The notes under the pieces were generated by a model. That model was not told where the DNA came from, searched no databases, and worked only from the letters and a program-made list of their open reading frames with translations. A program made the translations under genes and the position numbers. DNA of 64,000 nucleotides from Rhodococcus sp. W8901 (GTDB lineage Bacteria; Actinomycetota; Actinomycetes; Mycobacteriales; Mycobacteriaceae): the NCBI RefSeq assembly GCF_013348805.1, contig NZ_CP054690.1, forward strand, positions 1,426,001 to 1,490,000. Reading direction: 5' to 3'. Of the stretch, positions 7,392-16,236 are shown piece after piece. Numbering within the stretch: the stretch's first letter is position 1; each line of letters begins with the position of its first letter.

Positions 7392-8947
7392 GCCCGGTGC
7401 TCGGGTACGGCAGGGTGCCTGTCCCCGTCCTCGTCGAGGTATCCGCGATAGTCCGCCCACGCGAGTCGGCGTTCCCGGCCCGGATCGCGTTCGACGCGGG
7501 TGGGAACGTCGAGGATGAGGGTACGGCGCATGTCGGTGTCGTACCGTGGCCACCACGGCGCAGGGATTCCGTTGCAGGCGAAGGAGATCCAGTGCTCCTG
7601 GACCCGGTCGGTGACCACGCGCAGTCCGCGTCGACCACCGGGGGCGGTGAGCGCACGTCCGGCGGCGGAGTCGCCGTAACCGAACACCGCGAACATCTCG
7701 AACGCGTGTGTGGCGCCGAGGTCGAGCCAGTGCATGAGGCGCGGCGCGAAGTCGAAACGGTAGCTGTAGGTGGGGGCATGGACGGAGTGAGCCTCGGCGA
7801 TCTGGACCGACGGCCTCCAGAACGTCAGATCGCCGCCCAGATCGATCGCCGCTGCCGGACCCGGGTAGCCGGCGTATGCGCCGACGACGCGCGCCCGGGC
7901 CTCCGGATCGGTGAGCTCGAACATCGCGTCGATGCGTGCCTCGTCGGTGGGCAGACCGTCGAGGAACTTCGGGAAGAGGGTGCCCTCGCGGGCGTTGGTC
8001 CCGATGATCAGCGGTACTCGGTGCGCGGTGCCGTCAGTGAATGCCTGCAATGGCGCCACGGGCAGGAAGTCGCCGTCGACGGTCGGCCCGAACGGGTGCA
8101 GGCCGGGAGTCTCGGCGAGCACCTTGGCACCCAGCCGATGCCCCGCCTTGCCGAGTTCTGCCGAGGTGGCGTCGTCCAGGGCGCGGGCGGCCGCCGCGGG
8201 GTCGTCTGCGTTCGATCCGAGCAGCGACACGAACTCCCGGGCCCAGCGTCGCGCCCGCGGTGCGTCGTTCACGAGGACGGGTGCGGAACTCTGGGCGATG
8301 GCGCGGGCGAACAGTCCACGGGCGGCCGGCGTCGCCATCAGCGTGGTCACCGAGGTGGCGCCGGCGGATTCGCCGAACAGCGTGACGTTCTCGGGATCGC
8401 CCCCGAAGGCGGCGATGTTGCGCTGCACCCACTCCAGCGCGGCCAGCTGGTCGCGCAGGCCGAGATTGGCGTCGAACGGCCGCGCGGGCGTGGAGAACTC
8501 GCTGAAGTCGAGGTATCCCAGCGAGCCGAGCCGGTAGTTGACCGACACGAACACCACGTCGCCCCGGCGCACCAGACGGTCCCCGTGGTAGATCCCCAAG
8601 GCCGTGGTGCCCATCGTGAAGGCGCCGCCGTGGACGAACACCATGACGGGCCGCGGCGTCGAGCTGGGCGCCGCCGGGGCGAGCACGTTGAGCGTGAGGC
8701 AGTCCTCGGACATCGGCTGGTACTTGCCCGGTCGCAGGGCGGTGCCCATCCGGTGCTGCGGTGCGGCATTGCCGAACGCGGTGGCGTCGCGGACGCCGGT
8801 CCACGGCTCTACCGGTTGCGGTGCCCGCAGGCGCAGCGGGCCGACGGGTGGAGCGGCGTAGGGGATACCGCGCCAGGCCAGCAGATCGCCGACCCGTCGG
8901 CCCCGAACGACGCCGTCGACGGTGGTTACGTCCAGCCCGGGGGTCAT
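7388..8947 (-). CDS. Type B carboxylesterase (copy 1 of a tandem pair)
   Basis: A 519-residue paralogue of its downstream neighbour, with RGRRVGDLLAWRGIPYAAPP, VFVHGGAFTMG, FGESAGATSV, LIIGTNAREGTLF and GATHAFEMFAVFG marking oxyanion hole, serine, acid and histidine regions. Compared with copy 2 it has an extra segment after the first strand (around RMGTALRPGKYQPMSED). The ATG at 8947 is taken because the homologous domain starts there; the frame extends to 9175 but that stretch is arginine-rich out-of-frame-like sequence. It lies 68 bases downstream of the amidohydrolase in the same operon, which suggests ester and amide hydrolysis steps on one substrate class (inference). Confidence 0.88.
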   Translation of the reverse strand: MTPGLDVTTVDGVVRGRRVGDLLAWRGIPYAAPPVGPLRLRAPQPVEPWTGVRDATAFGNAAPQHRMGTALRPGKYQPMSEDCLTLNVLAPAAPSSTPRPVMVFVHGGAFTMGTTALGIYHGDRLVRRGDVVFVSVNYRLGSLGYLDFSEFSTPARPFDANLGLRDQLAALEWVQRNIAAFGGDPENVTLFGESAGATSVTTLMATPAARGLFARAIAQSSAPVLVNDAPRARRWAREFVSLLGSNADDPAAAARALDDATSAELGKAGHRLGAKVLAETPGLHPFGPTVDGDFLPVAPLQAFTDGTAHRVPLIIGTNAREGTLFPKFLDGLPTDEARIDAMFELTDPEARARVVGAYAGYPGPAAAIDLGGDLTFWRPSVQIAEAHSVHAPTYSYRFDFAPRLMHWLDLGATHAFEMFAVFGYGDSAAGRALTAPGGRRGLRVVTDRVQEHWISFACNGIPAPWWPRYDTDMRRTLILDVPTRVERDPGRERRLAWADYRGYLDEDGDRHPAVPEHRA

Positions 8948-9015
8948 GGTCGCGACTATACGACGGATCGCGTGCCCGGCGGCCGCCGAGCACGTCGACG
9001 TCCCGAGGTGGCTCG

Positions 9016-10758
9016 TCACCGAGCCTCGAGGAACCTCCCGGTCCGTGCGCTGCCCAGGGTAGGCGCGGGCTGCCCGTCGCCGAAGACGTACTCGCCGCCG
9101 ACGAAGACGGCCGAGACGGTGTCGTCGTTGCGGTTCACCATCCGGGAGAGGTTGTCGTACTCGGGGATCGGGCACTCGGCGTACGTGTCGAGCGAGGCGT
9201 CGAGATGCTCGGGGTCGACGACCACCAGGTCGGCGCGGTCGCCCTCCCTGAGGTGACCCGCGTCGAGGCCGTACCAGTCGGCGAGCTCACCGGTGACCCG
9301 ATGGACCGCCTGCTCCACCGACAGGAACGGCGTACCCGCCCGCTCGGCGTCGCGCACGCGTCGCAGGAAGCGCAGTCCGAAGTTGTAGAACGCCATGTTC
9401 CGCAGGTGCGCGCCTGCATCGGAGAAGCCCAGCTGCACACCGGGATCGGCGGCGAGCGTATTCAGCACCTCGGGGCGGTGGTTCGAGATCGTGGTCCGCC
9501 AGCGGACCTTCGGTCCGTACTCGACCACCAGGTCGAGGAACGCGTCGACGGGATGCACGCCGCCGCGATCCTCCCCGACCTGACCGAACGTCTTCCCGAT
9601 GACCGATTCGTCCGGGCACTCGACGATCTCGGCGTCGAAGAAGTCGCGGTGCCACACCCGGGGCCCGTACTTCTTGTCGTAGTCCTTGCGGAAGCGCCGG
9701 CGATAGTTCTCGTCGGCCAGCAGATCGCGGCGCGCGTCGATCTGGTTCGACAGGTGCAGGGCCGCCGCGCCGGAACCGAATTCCTCGAACACCGGCAGGT
9801 CGATGCCGTCGGAGTACACCTCGAACGGGACCGGCAGGTGCTGCCAACGGAAGTCGCCGCCCAGGCCGTTGATGACCTTCGCCATCAGCGGAAAGACCTT
9901 CACCACACCGGGGATCGCCTTGACGTCGGCGGCCGATAGCAGGCTCGTCTTGAGCGGCTTGCGGAAGATGCCGAGGCTGCTGAGTGCCATCACCACCATG
10001 CTCTGCGGGCGGGCCACATCCGGGCCGCCCTGCAGCGCCCGGCGGCGGCGTCGCAGGATCGCGTTGAGTCGGCGACGCTCCTTGGCGGTCGCGTACGTCG
10101 ACGGCAGCGTGCGGGACCGGCAGACCTCGCCGTCGAGCTTGTCGAACATCAGCTGCTGCGAGGACATCCCGACGAAGCCGGCGTCGAGCGCCTCGGTCAA
10201 CTGCTGCTCCATCGCGGCGAGTTCGGACGCGGTCGGCTTGATCTCCTTGCGAGTGGCCCGGTCCAGGCCCATCAGCGCCGCCCGCATGTCGGAGTGGCCG
10301 ATGAACGCCGCGACGTTCGCTCCCAGCGGCAGCGATTCGAGCGCGTCGACGTACTCGCGTGCCGAGTTCCACGTCTTGCGCTCCTCGAGCCCGTCGACGA
10401 CGTGGCGACGGGGGATCGCCTCGACCCGGCCGAACAGGTCACCGGCGTCCGACGGCCCGACATGGACCGTCGACAGCGAGCACGAGCCCACGAACACGGT
10501 GGTGACGCCGTGCCGCACCGACTCGTCCAGTTGGGGACGCAGCAGGACCTCGACGTCGTAGTGCGTGTGGATGTCGAGCATGCCCGGGATCACCCACTTG
10601 CCGGCCGCGTCGATCACCCGCGGGCAGTCGGTCTCGTCGAGCGCGGCGGCCGAGACTGTGGCCACCCGGCCGTCTCGGATACCGAGGTGTCGGGTTGCGG
10701 ACGGGGCGCCGGTGCCGTCGAACCACCGGCCGTTCTTGACGATCGCGTCGTAACTCAT
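9016..10758 (-). CDS. N-acyl-D-amino-acid deacylase-type amidohydrolase
   Basis: A 580-residue metal-dependent amidohydrolase. The metal motif DIHTHYD follows VIPGML near residue 60, GHSDMR lies near 145, ISNH near 425 and the catalytic aspartate in GFSDAGAHLRNM near 455. The C-terminal beta part has LREGDRADLVVVDPEHLD. The D-aminoacylase family uses a cysteine after strand two, and here the spot reads FVGSCSLS, a variant of the usual GNCG. Known members deacylate N-acyl-D-amino acids or related amides. It sits between fadD and the esterases on one strand with 45- and 68-base gaps, so it is probably co-transcribed with them. Confidence 0.85.
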   Translation of the reverse strand: MSYDAIVKNGRWFDGTGAPSATRHLGIRDGRVATVSAAALDETDCPRVIDAAGKWVIPGMLDIHTHYDVEVLLRPQLDESVRHGVTTVFVGSCSLSTVHVGPSDAGDLFGRVEAIPRRHVVDGLEERKTWNSAREYVDALESLPLGANVAAFIGHSDMRAALMGLDRATRKEIKPTASELAAMEQQLTEALDAGFVGMSSQQLMFDKLDGEVCRSRTLPSTYATAKERRRLNAILRRRRRALQGGPDVARPQSMVVMALSSLGIFRKPLKTSLLSAADVKAIPGVVKVFPLMAKVINGLGGDFRWQHLPVPFEVYSDGIDLPVFEEFGSGAAALHLSNQIDARRDLLADENYRRRFRKDYDKKYGPRVWHRDFFDAEIVECPDESVIGKTFGQVGEDRGGVHPVDAFLDLVVEYGPKVRWRTTISNHRPEVLNTLAADPGVQLGFSDAGAHLRNMAFYNFGLRFLRRVRDAERAGTPFLSVEQAVHRVTGELADWYGLDAGHLREGDRADLVVVDPEHLDASLDTYAECPIPEYDNLSRMVNRNDDTVSAVFVGGEYVFGDGQPAPTLGSARTGRFLEAR

Positions 10759-10803
10759 CGGGATCTTGCCTCTCTCACCGCTGGGAGCGGGGAACGTGTT
10801 CGC

Positions 10804-12465
10804 TCACAGAGCGATTCGTGTGCGGATCGTCTTTCCGGTCGCGTTGCGCGGCAACGAATCGGTGGTGATCTTCCATCGGGTGGGCACCTTGAAGTACGCG
10901 AGACGCTCGGACGCGAACTCCCGCAATTCGTCCTCGGTCACCTCCATCCCGGGCCGGACGACCACGATCGCGCCGACCTCCTGCCCCAGGTCGGGGTGGT
11001 CGACTCCCACCACCGCGGACTCCGCGACCGCCGGATGCTCGTCGAGGCACTGCTCGATCTCCACCGGGTAGACGTTCTCTCCGCCGCGCAGGATCAGATC
11101 GGAGCGGCGTCCGGTGAGCCGAACCATCCCGTTCTCGATCACCCCGAAGTCGCCGGTGTGCAGCCAGCGTCCGGGACGGATGGCCGCGGAGGTGGCCGCG
11201 TCGTCGTTCCAGTAGCCGAGCATCACGTACGGGCTGCGCGCGCAGATCTCGCCCTCGGTCCCGTCGGGCACCGGCTCGCCGAACGGGTCGCGGATCTCCA
11301 CGCTGACACCGATGATCGGCCGGCCGAGCGTGCCGGGGAACGCCTGCAGATCCATCGGCGTCGCAACCGAGATCGCGGTACTGCACTCGGTGAGCCCGTA
11401 GCTGTCGACCAGTGCGTTGCGGGCGAACGGCAGCTTCTCCCGCAGGCGCTGCTGGAAACCCGGCGACGACGGCGCCGAGGCGAGCGCGAACGAGGTCAGC
11501 GACGACAGGTCGTAGCGAGTCACATCGTCGTGTTCGAGCAGGCGACCCGCCATGGTGGGGACCGCGCCCCAGTTGGTCACCTTCTCGCGCTCGATCAGAC
11601 GCAGCACCCGGTCCGCGTCGAACGAGCCCTGATAGATCACCACGGCGCTGCCCGTGCCCAGACGCGGGACGACGAGGTTGTGCAGGCTGGCGATGTGGAA
11701 CAGCGGCGACGTGAGCAGGTAGCGCAGATCGCTCGGCGCATCGGAGCTCGGGTCACCGCCCGTGAAGGCCGCGACGAGGCCGTCGCTGTAACGGTGATAG
11801 CCGATGACGGCCAACAGGTTCCGGTGCGAGTGCACCGCGCCCTTCGGGCGGCCGCTGGTGCCGCTGGTGTAGAGGATCACCGCCGGATCGTCCTCGAGAA
11901 CGGTCGTGTCCGGCAGGTCGGCGCCCGCGAACTCGGCGATCAGCCTCGGCAGGTCGTCCTCCATCGTGAGGACGGGGACGTCCAGGTCGAGCCCGTCGAG
12001 GAGCGCGGCGCGCTTCGCGTCGACGATCAGTACCGACGGCTGGGCGTGGCCGACCCCGTACTCGATCTCGCGCGTCGTCCACCACGCATTGAAGCCCACC
12101 GCGATCGCGCCGAGCGCCTGCGCCGCCCAGAACGACAGGACCCACTCGGGAGTGTTGGCGGCGAGGATGCCGACACGGTCGCCCTTGTCGACGCCGTACC
12201 GCTCCCGCAGGGCGCGGGCCAGTGCCGCCGCGGCGGCACCGTGCTCGGCGTAGCTCATCCGGCGGTCCTCGGTGACCAGGTAGTCGCGGTCGCCGAATGC
12301 GATCGAGGCCGCCAGGGCGTCGCCCAGGGACCGATCGCGGTTCTTCATCACCGGCATGCGGACGCCGAGGACATCCTCCTCGTGGAGTTCGAACGGCCCG
12401 CCCGGGCCCGTCAGTCCGGCCATGACGGACGCGATGTAGGCCTGCGGGTCGACAGACTTGGTCAC
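10804..12465 (-). CDS. Acyl-CoA synthetase (FadD-type, ANL superfamily)
   Basis: A 553-residue adenylate-forming enzyme that activates a carboxylic acid to its CoA thioester. The P-loop motif [30 protein letters not shown], the hinge motif [19 protein letters not shown] and the C-terminal catalytic lysine in [14 protein letters not shown] are all present. The GTG at 12465 is preferred because AAAGGAA lies just upstream; the frame continues to 12522 but would run into the palindrome. It is first in the - strand operon with the amidohydrolase and two esterases, and divergent from a tetR gene that likely controls it. Confidence 0.9.
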   Translation of the reverse strand: MTKSVDPQAYIASVMAGLTGPGGPFELHEEDVLGVRMPVMKNRDRSLGDALAASIAFGDRDYLVTEDRRMSYAEHGAAAAALARALRERYGVDKGDRVGILAANTPEWVLSFWAAQALGAIAVGFNAWWTTREIEYGVGHAQPSVLIVDAKRAALLDGLDLDVPVLTMEDDLPRLIAEFAGADLPDTTVLEDDPAVILYTSGTSGRPKGAVHSHRNLLAVIGYHRYSDGLVAAFTGGDPSSDAPSDLRYLLTSPLFHIASLHNLVVPRLGTGSAVVIYQGSFDADRVLRLIEREKVTNWGAVPTMAGRLLEHDDVTRYDLSSLTSFALASAPSSPGFQQRLREKLPFARNALVDSYGLTECSTAISVATPMDLQAFPGTLGRPIIGVSVEIRDPFGEPVPDGTEGEICARSPYVMLGYWNDDAATSAAIRPGRWLHTGDFGVIENGMVRLTGRRSDLILRGGENVYPVEIEQCLDEHPAVAESAVVGVDHPDLGQEVGAIVVVRPGMEVTEDELREFASERLAYFKVPTRWKITTDSLPRNATGKTIRTRIAL

Positions 12466-12515
12466 GGGTAGTTCCTTTCGATGCGGGCAAGGATCGTCGC
12501 CGTGCTCGACACCGG

Positions 12516-12537
12516 CGCACATCTATAGTGATGTGCG
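12516..12537. promoter_or_regulatory. 22-bp palindrome in the fadD/tetR divergent promoter (likely TetR operator)
   Basis: Arms CGCACATC (12516-12523) and GATGTGCG (12530-12537) are perfect reverse complements around TATAGT. The spacer itself resembles a -10 hexamer. It lies 51 bases upstream of the fadD start and 106 upstream of the tetR start. Binding by the adjacent TetR protein would block RNA polymerase in one or both directions (inference). A second weaker signal, the direct repeat TGACGAT at 12556 and 12575, is nearby. Confidence 0.6.
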
Positions 12538-12642
12538 TCATACTTTCTGATTGACTGACGATGTGTCAAGTGAATGACGATCCGTCCTTCGAGCGGCGAT
12601 TCGACTTGCCTGCGCCCGTCCGGGTGCGCCATCGTCTAGGGC

Positions 12643-13278
12643 GTGGGAGTTGCTGCGGACGAGATCAAGAGCCGGCGCGGAAGTCTGCGAGAAGAACAGA
12701 AGCGGTGGACCCGGACCAAGCTCATGGAGTGTGCTCGGGAGTTGTTCTGCGCGCGCGGCTACGCGGCGGTCACCGTCGACGACATCGCCGCTGCGGTCGG
12801 CTGCAGCCGCGCCACCTTCTACCTGCATTTTCCCGGCAAGGTGGAGATCCTGCGAGCCATCAGTGCGGAGAAGATGGTGCCGAGTGTCTTCGCGTTCTAC
12901 GAGGACCTCGATCGGGTGCTCGAGACCGGATCCCGCGCCGAGTTCACGGCCTGGGTGAACCGGGCCATCGACTGGTTCGACGAGTGCAAGGACATCCTGC
13001 CCGCGTGGGACGAGGCGGTCGCCCTGGAACCCTCGTTCCGCGAGACGTCCCGTGACGGGATCCTCGCCCTGCCCAACTCGATGACGCAGTACCTGGCGCG
13101 CTGGCCGCAGGACCGGCAGGACGAGGCCCGGTTGCGTATCGAACTACTGGTCGCGCAGCTCGAACGGTTCTTCACCCGATGGGCCCTCCAGGGGACGATC
13201 GAGGTTCCCCGCGAACAGGCGGCGGAGGTCCTCACCGACATCTGGTTCCCGGCGCTCAGCGCCCCGGGCGGTGACTGA
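12643..13278 (+). CDS. TetR family transcriptional regulator
   Basis: A 211-residue regulator. The N-terminal helix-turn-helix spans about residues 25-70 with LFCARGYAAVTVDDIAAAVG and CSRATFYLHFPGKVEIL, the standard TetR DNA-binding signature. The C-terminal helical domain is a ligand and dimer domain with no recognisable ligand motif. A GTG start at 12643 gives a normal N-terminus. It is divergent from the fadD operon, with a palindrome between them, so acyl-CoA or free acid sensing and repression of that operon is the simplest reading (inference). Confidence 0.9.
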   Translation: MGVAADEIKSRRGSLREEQKRWTRTKLMECARELFCARGYAAVTVDDIAAAVGCSRATFYLHFPGKVEILRAISAEKMVPSVFAFYEDLDRVLETGSRAEFTAWVNRAIDWFDECKDILPAWDEAVALEPSFRETSRDGILALPNSMTQYLARWPQDRQDEARLRIELLVAQLERFFTRWALQGTIEVPREQAAEVLTDIWFPALSAPGGD

Positions 13279-13308
13279 CGCCGGCGCTCGTCCCCTGGGG
13301 GTGCGCGG

Positions 13309-14682
13309 TCAGGCGGGCTCGCCCGACAGCATCCCCGCGGGGGACGGCTCCACCGGTGCGGGTGTCGTCTTCTTCGATTCGGACTGCAGTCTGCTGACCG
13401 CGATCGCTCCGAGGATAAACGCGCCGGCGACGAGGATGTACAGCTGTGTGGGCGTCCAGTCCAGATCCAACAGCTTGCCTGCGACGATGGGCGAGACGAT
13501 GGCGCCGATCCGTCCCACGCCGATTCCCCAGCCGACGCCGGTCGCTCGGACGGACGGTCCGTACACCGACGGGGTGATCGCGTACAGCCCGGCGACGCAG
13601 CCGTTCACGAAGACCCCGATGAGGGCTCCGAGCGTGAATCCGACCACGATGGAGCTGGTGGCGGGCACGAAGACGACCAGGAGAACACTTGCGATCACCA
13701 TGTAGGCGGACAGGACCGATCGCAGCGCGAACCTGGCGGACAGGGCGCCGAGCAAGGTGGCCCCGAAGATTCCGCCGAGGTTGAGCAGCACGCCGCCGGT
13801 GATCCCCTGGTTCGCGGAAAGTCCCGCGGCCACCAGCAGTTTCGGCGTCCAACTGGTGACGAAGTAGAAGCCGAACATGATCATGAAGAACGCGAACCAG
13901 ATCAGCAGGGTGGGACGAAGCAGTTCAGGCGAGAACAGTTGCCGCAGTTTGCCGGCCGACTCGGTCGGCGAAGTGCCGTCCTCGGTCGGGTCCGGAAGCT
14001 CGGACAGTTGCGGCTGCCCGATTCGCGCGGCGAACTTGTTGATGCGCGCGAGTGCGTTGGCCGGCCGCCGGGTCAGCAGAAAGTCGAGTGACTCGGGCAG
14101 TCGCAGGAACACCACGGGAATGATGGCCGCGGTGCAGACGCCGCCGAAGAGGAAAACGGAGCGCCACCCGAAACTGTTCTGCAGCACCACGGCGATGATG
14201 CCGCCCGACGTGGCGCCGATCGCGTAGCCGGTCGAGTTCAGGCTCACCGCGAGTCCGCGCCAGCGGGACGACGCGTACTCGCTCGCAATGACGTTGCTGC
14301 TGGCCAGGATTCCGCCGATTCCGACTCCGGTCAGCGCGCGGAGGAGGCCCAGTGCGAGGGCGTTGGGGCTCAGCGCCGACAGGGTCATCCCGGCGCTGGC
14401 GATGGCCAGGCAGAGCAGGATCATCCGGCGTCGGCCGATCGTGTCGGCCCAGGGCGCGAGTAGCAGTGATCCGCCCGCCATTCCGAACAGTCCGGCGCTC
14501 AGGAGTAGTCCGACCTCGGAGCCTGATAGTCCCCATTCCTGAGATACCGACTGTGCGGTGAAGGCCATCACCAGCACGTCGAAGCCGTCGAGGACGTTGA
14601 GCAGGACGCAGATCGCCACCGCGCCCCATTGGAATCGCGACATCGGACTGGAATCGATGCGCTCCCGCAGATCAATACTCAT
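13309..14682 (-). CDS. MFS transporter, aromatic acid:H+ symporter (AAHS)-like
   Basis: A 457-residue transporter with 12 predicted transmembrane helices. It has LNVLDGFDVLVMAF in helix 1, the loop 2-3 motif WADTIGRRRMIL, and RALTGVGIGGILASSNVIASEY in helix 4, which are typical of the AAHS group that imports benzoate-type acids with protons. A long cytoplasmic loop separates the halves. The start at 14682 has AAGGGA upstream. It is divergent from the Rieske-P450 operon, so import of a methoxylated or hydroxylated aromatic acid for that operon is likely (inference). Confidence 0.85.
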   Translation of the reverse strand: MSIDLRERIDSSPMSRFQWGAVAICVLLNVLDGFDVLVMAFTAQSVSQEWGLSGSEVGLLLSAGLFGMAGGSLLLAPWADTIGRRRMILLCLAIASAGMTLSALSPNALALGLLRALTGVGIGGILASSNVIASEYASSRWRGLAVSLNSTGYAIGATSGGIIAVVLQNSFGWRSVFLFGGVCTAAIIPVVFLRLPESLDFLLTRRPANALARINKFAARIGQPQLSELPDPTEDGTSPTESAGKLRQLFSPELLRPTLLIWFAFFMIMFGFYFVTSWTPKLLVAAGLSANQGITGGVLLNLGGIFGATLLGALSARFALRSVLSAYMVIASVLLVVFVPATSSIVVGFTLGALIGVFVNGCVAGLYAITPSVYGPSVRATGVGWGIGVGRIGAIVSPIVAGKLLDLDWTPTQLYILVAGAFILGAIAVSRLQSESKKTTPAPVEPSPAGMLSGEPA

Positions 14683-14768
14683 GTTCGGTCCCTTGATCGA
14701 GTGATGTGATGTGAGCCGGATCACTCGGCAGAACATTTGCGGATCGCCTCGTCTCGATTCCACCCCCA

Positions 14769-14812
14769 TTCCGGATATCGGAAGACGGCACACAGTCTTC
14801 CGATATCCGGAA
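14769..14812. promoter_or_regulatory. 44-bp perfect inverted repeat between the MFS gene and the Rieske operon
   Basis: An 18-base arm starting TTCCGGATATCGG (14769-14786) is repeated exactly in reverse complement at 14795-14812, with an 8-base spacer. Each arm is itself nearly palindromic around GATATC, so the element could hold two dimer sites. It lies 86 bases upstream of the MFS start and 112 upstream of the Rieske start. The IclR-type regulator at 18428 is the obvious candidate binder (inference). There is no T tract, which speaks against a terminator. Confidence 0.7.
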
Positions 14813-14924
14813 GTCGAGTGGTCTCGGTCATATCGGTTCCGTGACAGTGGATGCAGTCACCGGGCCTGCCGGCCCCACCCGAAGTCGAGGTGCGCGAGAC
14901 GCGCCGCCCAGTTGGGAGCACACG

Positions 14925-15989
14925 ATGACATCGATAGCCCGAAACCAGTGGTACGTGGCGGCCTACGGTTCGGAGGTGGGGCGCGAGTTGTTCGCCCGAA
15001 CCATCTGCGGTGAGCCGATCCTGTTCTGGCGCACCGAATCCGGAGAAGTCACCGCGATGTCGGATCGCTGCGTGCACCGCAGGTTTCCGCTGTCCCAGGC
15101 GCCGAGTCGCCTCGAGGGCGACACGGTGGTCTGCGGTTACCACGGATTCACCTACGGCCGTGACGGGGGCTGCGTGGCGGTGCCCGGCCAGAGTCGGATC
15201 CCGCGTACTGCGCGCTTGAAGAGCTTCACCGTCGTCGAGCAGGACTCTTTCGTGTGGATCTGGATCCCGGACCCGCACGATCCGACGGAGCCCGATTCGG
15301 CCGAGATTCCCCGTGCCCCATGGCTGGACAGCCCCGACTACGCGGTCGTGCGAGGCATGGAGCCGCTGCGGGCGCGATACGGCCTCCTGGTGGACAACCT
15401 GATGGACCTGTCCCACGAGACCTATCTGCACGGCGGATACATCGGTACACCGGAGGTCGCGGCGACACCGATCAGCACCGAGGTGGACGAGGATGCGGGC
15501 GTCATCTGCATGAGCCGGCACATGGACGATGCGGAGTGCCCCCCGTTCTACGCCGAGTCGACCGGCATCGAAGGGCGCATCACCCGATGGCAGGACGTCG
15601 AGTACACCCCACCATGTCTGTACCTGTTGCACAGTCGTATTGCCCCCGTCGGTGTGATGCCGCCCGAGGAGGGTCCCGACAGCCAGGCCTTCCACGTCGA
15701 GGTGGTCTACGCCATCACCCCCGAAACCGAACACTCGACGCACGACTTCTGGTCGGTGGCGAGAGATTTCGCGCTCGATGATCAGGACGTGACCGACTTC
15801 CTGCGGGAGAACAACCGCACCGTGGTGCTCCAGGACGTGGTCGCCCTCGATCTGCTCGAGACGGTGATCGCGGGCGAACCCTCGGGTTATCAGGAACTGA
15901 GCATCAACATCGACGCCGGTGCGCTGGCCGCGCGCAGGATGCTCGAGCAGATGGTGAAGCGGCCCTCTCGATCCGTCCCGGTCGGCTGA
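14925..15989 (+). CDS. Rieske non-haem iron oxygenase, vanillate O-demethylase oxygenase-like
   Basis: A 354-residue oxygenase subunit. The Rieske [2Fe-2S] ligands are CVHR near residue 48 and CGYH near residue 69. The mononuclear iron site is NLMDLSHETYLHGG, giving two histidines, with a downstream aspartate. This is the VanA-type architecture, which hydroxylates or O-demethylates aromatic acids using electrons from a VanB-type reductase. The start at 14925 has GGGAG upstream; the frame continues back to 14841 without such a site. The reductase, a small protein and a P450 follow on the same strand. Confidence 0.88.
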   Translation: MTSIARNQWYVAAYGSEVGRELFARTICGEPILFWRTESGEVTAMSDRCVHRRFPLSQAPSRLEGDTVVCGYHGFTYGRDGGCVAVPGQSRIPRTARLKSFTVVEQDSFVWIWIPDPHDPTEPDSAEIPRAPWLDSPDYAVVRGMEPLRARYGLLVDNLMDLSHETYLHGGYIGTPEVAATPISTEVDEDAGVICMSRHMDDAECPPFYAESTGIEGRITRWQDVEYTPPCLYLLHSRIAPVGVMPPEEGPDSQAFHVEVVYAITPETEHSTHDFWSVARDFALDDQDVTDFLRENNRTVVLQDVVALDLLETVIAGEPSGYQELSINIDAGALAARRMLEQMVKRPSRSVPVG

Positions 15990-16002
15990 CGAGAGCGCAT
16001 CG

Positions 16003-16236
16003 ATGGCCACCGAACCCGCCGTAAGGCCGAAGGGCCGCAACGTCGTACGAATCGTCTGGGTGCCGGGATCCGACAGCCTCGAAGGCACGTGTCACTGCGG
16101 CGCCACCAGGGTCGCCGACGATCCGATCGAGCTGTGGAACTGGTTGCTCGGCCACCCGACCGGCCACACGACCGGCTCCGGGACCAACGAGACAGCGACC
16201 CCCTACATCCCTCCGAGAGTGTTGGTGAACTCATGA
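16003..16236 (+). CDS. 77-residue Cys/His-containing protein of unknown function
   Basis: A small protein with a basic N-terminus, EGTCHCGATR near residue 30 and LLGHPTGHTTG near residue 50. The Cys-x-Cys and two histidines could bind metal, but there are only two cysteines, so a full zinc ribbon or iron-sulfur site is not evident. It begins 13 bases after the Rieske gene, and its TGA overlaps the ATG of the reductase (ATGA). Tight packing inside the oxygenase operon implies a part in the same pathway. I do not recognise the family. Confidence 0.65.
   Translation: MATEPAVRPKGRNVVRIVWVPGSDSLEGTCHCGATRVADDPIELWNWLLGHPTGHTTGSGTNETATPYIPPRVLVNS

Noticed and set aside
7397-9256. Long open frames on the + strand opposite the carboxylesterases and fadD (also 5913-7451 and 10294-12471)
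   Set aside because: They are low-complexity arginine/valine-rich shadows. The - strand frames carry clear hydrolase and synthetase motifs.
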